The translations under genes were made by a program, and so were the position numbers. DNA of 26,422 nt from Sulfurimonas sp. (GTDB taxonomy: Bacteria > Campylobacterota > Campylobacteria > Campylobacterales > Sulfurimonadaceae): NCBI GenBank assembly GCA_027047745.1, contig JALTUB010000018.1:1-26422 (forward strand). Direction: 5' to 3'. The notes under the pieces were generated by a model. The model worked only from the letters and a program-made list of their open reading frames with translations. It searched no databases and was not told the origin of the DNA. Each line of letters starts with the position of its first letter. The first letter of the stretch is position 1. Shown here in pieces: positions 23,793-26,422 of this stretch.

Positions 23793-24090
23793 TTCCTTTA
23801 TATGTTTTTCCATGATTATCCACGGCAACAAGTTCAATTTTATCTTTTTTCGCACCTATACCTTTAAATTCAAATTTAAAGATAGGATTTTTAGATAAGA
23901 ACTGAGAAGTTGAAAAGTCAGCTATAGTTTCACCATTTAAAGTACCAGTTAAATGAGTAATAAAATCAGCATTATCTCTATTTCCAGTTTTTTTCTCAGC
24001 CATGTTAGGTGTCATTGATGGATTTTTAATCAACAATTTAACTTTAACAACACCATTTTTTAATTTTGCTCTTCCTTTGATTTTAGACAT
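23776..24090 (-). CDS. soxZ: sulfur-oxidation carrier subunit SoxZ
   Basis: SoxZ pairs with SoxY to form the carrier that holds sulfur intermediates during periplasmic thiosulfate oxidation. At 104 residues it has the normal size. The sequence starts with KGRAKLKNGVVKVKLLIKNP and contains NADFITHLTGTLNGE and FKFEFKGIGAKKDKIELVAVDNHGK, matching the small immunoglobulin-like fold of SoxZ. As usual it has no signal peptide and should be exported together with SoxY. Start at 24090 has an AAGGA site followed by a run of A. It is the last gene of the soxCDYZ cluster, 51 bp after soxY. Confidence 0.95.
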   Translation of the reverse strand: MSKIKGRAKLKNGVVKVKLLIKNPSMTPNMAEKKTGNRDNADFITHLTGTLNGETIADFSTSQFLSKNPIFKFEFKGIGAKKDKIELVAVDNHGKTYKGKAKIK

Positions 24091-24141
24091 TTTTTTTCCT
24101 TAATAAGTTATTTTAATTATTTAATTTACAATGTTAAAGGA

Positions 24142-24627
24142 TTAACCCTCACATCCACCAAGTGCAACATTAAGAGTTTTCTTAGCAGCATAAAGCTTAC
24201 CATCATTTCCTTGTGCTACAACAGTGATAGTACCAGATGAAGCCATTTTGATTTTAATAGAGTATTTATTAACACTATATTTGTTTACATCCACAACCAT
24301 TACAGTAGTTTCTGGGTTAGCATTTTGAAATACTGCAATACTTTTCACATCTTTATCTGTTGAAAAATCAACAGGAACAGCACCACCATTACTCGCAGTA
24401 TCGGGAGTTTTAAGGTTTATGCCTTCCATGGTTAAAGCATTTGAACCGTACAGTGCTTTAATAGCACTCGTAACACCGTCATCAGTTACTTTCTTGTCTT
24501 TCATTACATTTTTTATAGTCCATACAGTTGGTTTAGATTTTCTATAATCCTCTGCTCTTACACTTGCAGGAACTACTGCTAATGCTAAAGCTCCCATTGT
24601 TAAGTTTAAAAATTCTCTTCTTTTCAT
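24142..24627 (-). CDS. soxY: sulfur-oxidation carrier subunit SoxY
   Basis: SoxY carries sulfur intermediates on a cysteine at the end of a flexible C-terminal arm. The 161-residue protein has a Tat signal (KRREFLNLTMGALALAVVP, cleavage near VRA) that should also carry SoxZ out. The immunoglobulin-like body is followed by the arm ending in LGGCEG, with the carrier cysteine at C159. The standard terminus is GGCGG, so a Glu replaces the first Gly after the cysteine and the last residue is lost relative to consensus numbering. It is 15 bp after soxD and 51 bp before soxZ. Confidence 0.95.
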   Translation of the reverse strand: MKRREFLNLTMGALALAVVPASVRAEDYRKSKPTVWTIKNVMKDKKVTDDGVTSAIKALYGSNALTMEGINLKTPDTASNGGAVPVDFSTDKDVKSIAVFQNANPETTVMVVDVNKYSVNKYSIKIKMASSGTITVVAQGNDGKLYAAKKTLNVALGGCEG

Positions 24628-24642
24628 TGTTTATCCTTATAT

Positions 24643-25821
24643 TTATTTAACTTTACCACTACTTATGTAGTCAGCCATTGTTTTGAAATCAGCATCAGAC
24701 AAATTAGTTCCACCTTTTGCTGGCATTCCACCCTCAGTACCTTTGATGCCTTTTTTGTAAACATTCTTCATACCATCAGCTAAATATCCAGCCCATTCAG
24801 GTGAACCAGGAGATAAGTAGCTATCATGACACATAGCACATGCCGTAGCGTATGTTTTCTTAACATCAAGCTTTTGAACTTTTTTCGCTGGTAAATTTCT
24901 TGCATCACTCATAGATGGATGAAAATCTTTTATACCGCCGTGTTGAATATATTTTATCTTTGCAGTTGCTTTTTGACAATCATGCATACATCTTACAGCA
25001 CCTTGGTTAAGGTTTTGTCCACCAAAGTTTTTCGCATTTGCAAAATAAGCACGAACAACTGGAAGTGCATTTGCTCCAGAGATATTTGGTTCAAAACCAT
25101 CAACATTTGGCATTTTTATTTTTAAGAACTTCTCACGATTAAGAACATAATCATCATCAACTTCTTGCCCATCAATCTTCATTTCGTTAATATTTAAGAT
25201 ATACGCTACAAGTGCATATACTTGGTTATCTGTTAAGCTACCTGAAAATGGGTGTGGCATACCATCTTTTATATATGCAAAAAGAGTAGTAGCCTGTGGC
25301 CAATAAGAACCAAATACACGAACTGGACCAGCAGCTTCAGGATCTTTCCATCTGTTGTTTGTCAAAGTTTTATGTAGGTCGTATGCATTTCCTTTAGAAA
25401 GAGCTGGATAACCACCACCACCTGAACCGAAGTCACCATGACACATAACACATTTTGCATCATAAATATCTTCACCATCTTCTACAGAACCTTCACCCTC
25501 AGGGATACCATGACCCTCTGGCGAGAGCTTAGATACAGGTTGAAGGTCAGTATTCCATGCTGCTAATTCTGCTGCATTTGGTACTCTACCATAATTCAAA
25601 TCATGCGCTAACTTTTGTGTAGGTACATAAACATAATATGGACCTTTTTTTCCATCTACAACCGAATAAACACTTCCACCATCTATACCTAAAGTTGTAC
25701 TTTTTGCAGAAGCACTATTTTCAGGTTTTACATCATCAACACAACCAACTGCTAAAAGAGCCACAGAAGCAGCTACAGTAGCAGAAACTATTACTTTTTT
25801 ATACGCTTCTAATTTCAACAT
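24643..25821 (-). CDS. soxD: di-heme cytochrome c SoxD, lipoprotein-type
   Basis: SoxD accepts electrons from the molybdenum subunit SoxC in sulfane dehydrogenase. The 392-residue protein has the SoxD pattern NYGRVPNAAELAAWNTDLQP followed by EGSVEDGEDIYDAKCVMCHGDFGSG. Heme motifs are CVMCH (C124, C127, H128) and CAMCH (C328, C331, H332). An additional CMHDC between them is not a heme motif. The N-terminus has a lipobox, LLAVGC with C27 as the modified residue, so it is predicted to be membrane-anchored; many SoxD proteins are soluble. Its start lies inside soxC (23-bp overlap). Confidence 0.93.
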   Translation of the reverse strand: MLKLEAYKKVIVSATVAASVALLAVGCVDDVKPENSASAKSTTLGIDGGSVYSVVDGKKGPYYVYVPTQKLAHDLNYGRVPNAAELAAWNTDLQPVSKLSPEGHGIPEGEGSVEDGEDIYDAKCVMCHGDFGSGGGGYPALSKGNAYDLHKTLTNNRWKDPEAAGPVRVFGSYWPQATTLFAYIKDGMPHPFSGSLTDNQVYALVAYILNINEMKIDGQEVDDDYVLNREKFLKIKMPNVDGFEPNISGANALPVVRAYFANAKNFGGQNLNQGAVRCMHDCQKATAKIKYIQHGGIKDFHPSMSDARNLPAKKVQKLDVKKTYATACAMCHDSYLSPGSPEWAGYLADGMKNVYKKGIKGTEGGMPAKGGTNLSDADFKTMADYISSGKVK

Positions 25822-26422
25822 GATTCACCTTTCCACTCTCTGTCACTTCCCAAGTCTCTATCGCATTTCTGTGATATACTGCTTCAACACCCATTACACT
25901 AACTTCTTGATCGATTGTTGGTTGAATATAACCAGCATCATCCATAGCTCTTGAAGCAAGGATAATCTGTTTTCCATTTTCTTGGAAGTTCTTTGGAATC
26001 TTATACATATAAGTCCAACGAGTCCATGATTTTGGAAGCACTAAACCTTTAAGTTTTGCTTCTACAAAGTTTTCACCACCATCAAATGACATATCTACAC
26101 CAGTGATTGTACCCATACCAGACCATGCAAGACCTTCTATCTCTACAATATCACCCTCTTTTACATCTGTCCAAGGAATCTCAGGAGATGGAGAAGTTAC
26201 AGTTGAGTTTACTTCATTTGCATAAAAGTGTTGGATAGCCTTACCTGTTGGCTTAAGGTCAGTATATTTAGATGTCTCTTCTTTGCAGTACCATGGCTCT
26301 TGTGAAAATTCAAGTCTTCTTAACCATTTTACACATAAGTTACCTTCCCAACCTGGAAGTAATAATCTTACAGGATACCCTTGTTCAGGACGAAGTGCTT
26401 CACCATTTTGACCATAAACTAT
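25799..26422 (-). CDS. soxC: sulfane dehydrogenase molybdenum subunit SoxC (partial, 5' end outside window)
   Basis: The frame is open from the right edge to a stop at 25799, giving 208 C-terminal residues. YGQNGEALRPEQGYPVRLLL and PGWEGNLCVKWLRRLE belong to the molybdopterin domain of the sulfite-oxidase family. GLAWSGMGTITGVDMSFDGG and SWTRWTYMYKIP belong to the C-terminal dimerisation domain. SoxC with SoxD oxidises the outer sulfur of the SoxY-bound intermediate; the adjacent soxD, soxY and soxZ make SoxC the right name and exclude a lone sulfite dehydrogenase. The molybdenum-binding cysteine and Tat signal lie outside the window. The end overlaps soxD by 23 bp. Confidence 0.93.
   Translation of the reverse strand: MVYGQNGEALRPEQGYPVRLLLPGWEGNLCVKWLRRLEFSQEPWYCKEETSKYTDLKPTGKAIQHFYANEVNSTVTSPSPEIPWTDVKEGDIVEIEGLAWSGMGTITGVDMSFDGGENFVEAKLKGLVLPKSWTRWTYMYKIPKNFQENGKQIILASRAMDDAGYIQPTIDQEVSVMGVEAVYHRNAIETWEVTESGKVNHVEIRSV

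Overview
The window comes from an AT-rich Campylobacterota (epsilonproteobacterial) chromosome, most like Sulfurimonas or a close sulfur-oxidising relative. The evidence is a bc1-type complex with a Rieske protein, a long cytochrome b and a di-heme membrane-anchored cytochrome c, a split CetA/CetB-type energy-taxis receptor, and a soxC-soxD-soxY-soxZ cluster in one direction. This assignment rests on gene content and family recognition, not on a database search. Genes are tightly packed. No stretch over 300 bases lacks a gene, and I saw no tRNA, rRNA, CRISPR array or insertion sequence.

Layout. 1-1193 (-): the bulk of an AAA ATPase with a DUF4143-type C-terminus, cut by the left edge; its sigma70-like promoter overlaps a perfect 12-bp inverted repeat. 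1254-1871 (-): riboflavin synthase alpha chain. 1923-3804 (-): a PAS sensor (CetB-like) overlapping a membrane chemoreceptor (CetA-like) that carries a zinc-binding CZB domain; a G8 tract lies 54 bp upstream of the pair. 3945-4847 (-): a small unknown protein directly abutting a cytoplasmic Sel1-repeat protein. 4927-7596: mnmG (+) convergent with RNase HI (-). 7670-8536 (+): a glycosyltransferase-like unknown. 8599-11340 (+): petABC. 11341-11489 holds a set of hairpins. 11490-14681 (-): gltX followed by an ABC exporter. 14773-19085 (+): SurA-like chaperone, a large GGDEF/EAL sensor and dCMP deaminase, very close or overlapping. 19148-20664 (+): an unknown protein coupled to a LapB-like TPR/rubredoxin protein. 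20747-23246 (+): rnc, aroC and a DUF4395 membrane protein. 23243-23689 (-): a MOSC protein. 23776-26422 (-): soxC (partial), soxD, soxY, soxZ.

How it fits together. The sox genes encode the sulfur carrier SoxYZ and the sulfane dehydrogenase SoxCD, which should feed electrons to periplasmic cytochromes. The petABC complex couples quinol oxidation to cytochrome c reduction. The CetAB-like receptor would steer the cell by redox or energy state. The remaining genes are housekeeping (tRNA modification, RNA processing, riboflavin and chorismate synthesis, tRNA charging) plus c-di-GMP and envelope functions.

Nothing here is clearly a wholly new system. The observations most worth following are the operator-like palindrome at the ATPase, the G8 tract with the CZB-containing CetAB pair, the GGDEF/EAL-deaminase overlap, the LapB-like pair, the Asn in place of a metal-binding Asp in RNase III, the GGCEG terminus of SoxY, and the lipobox on SoxD.
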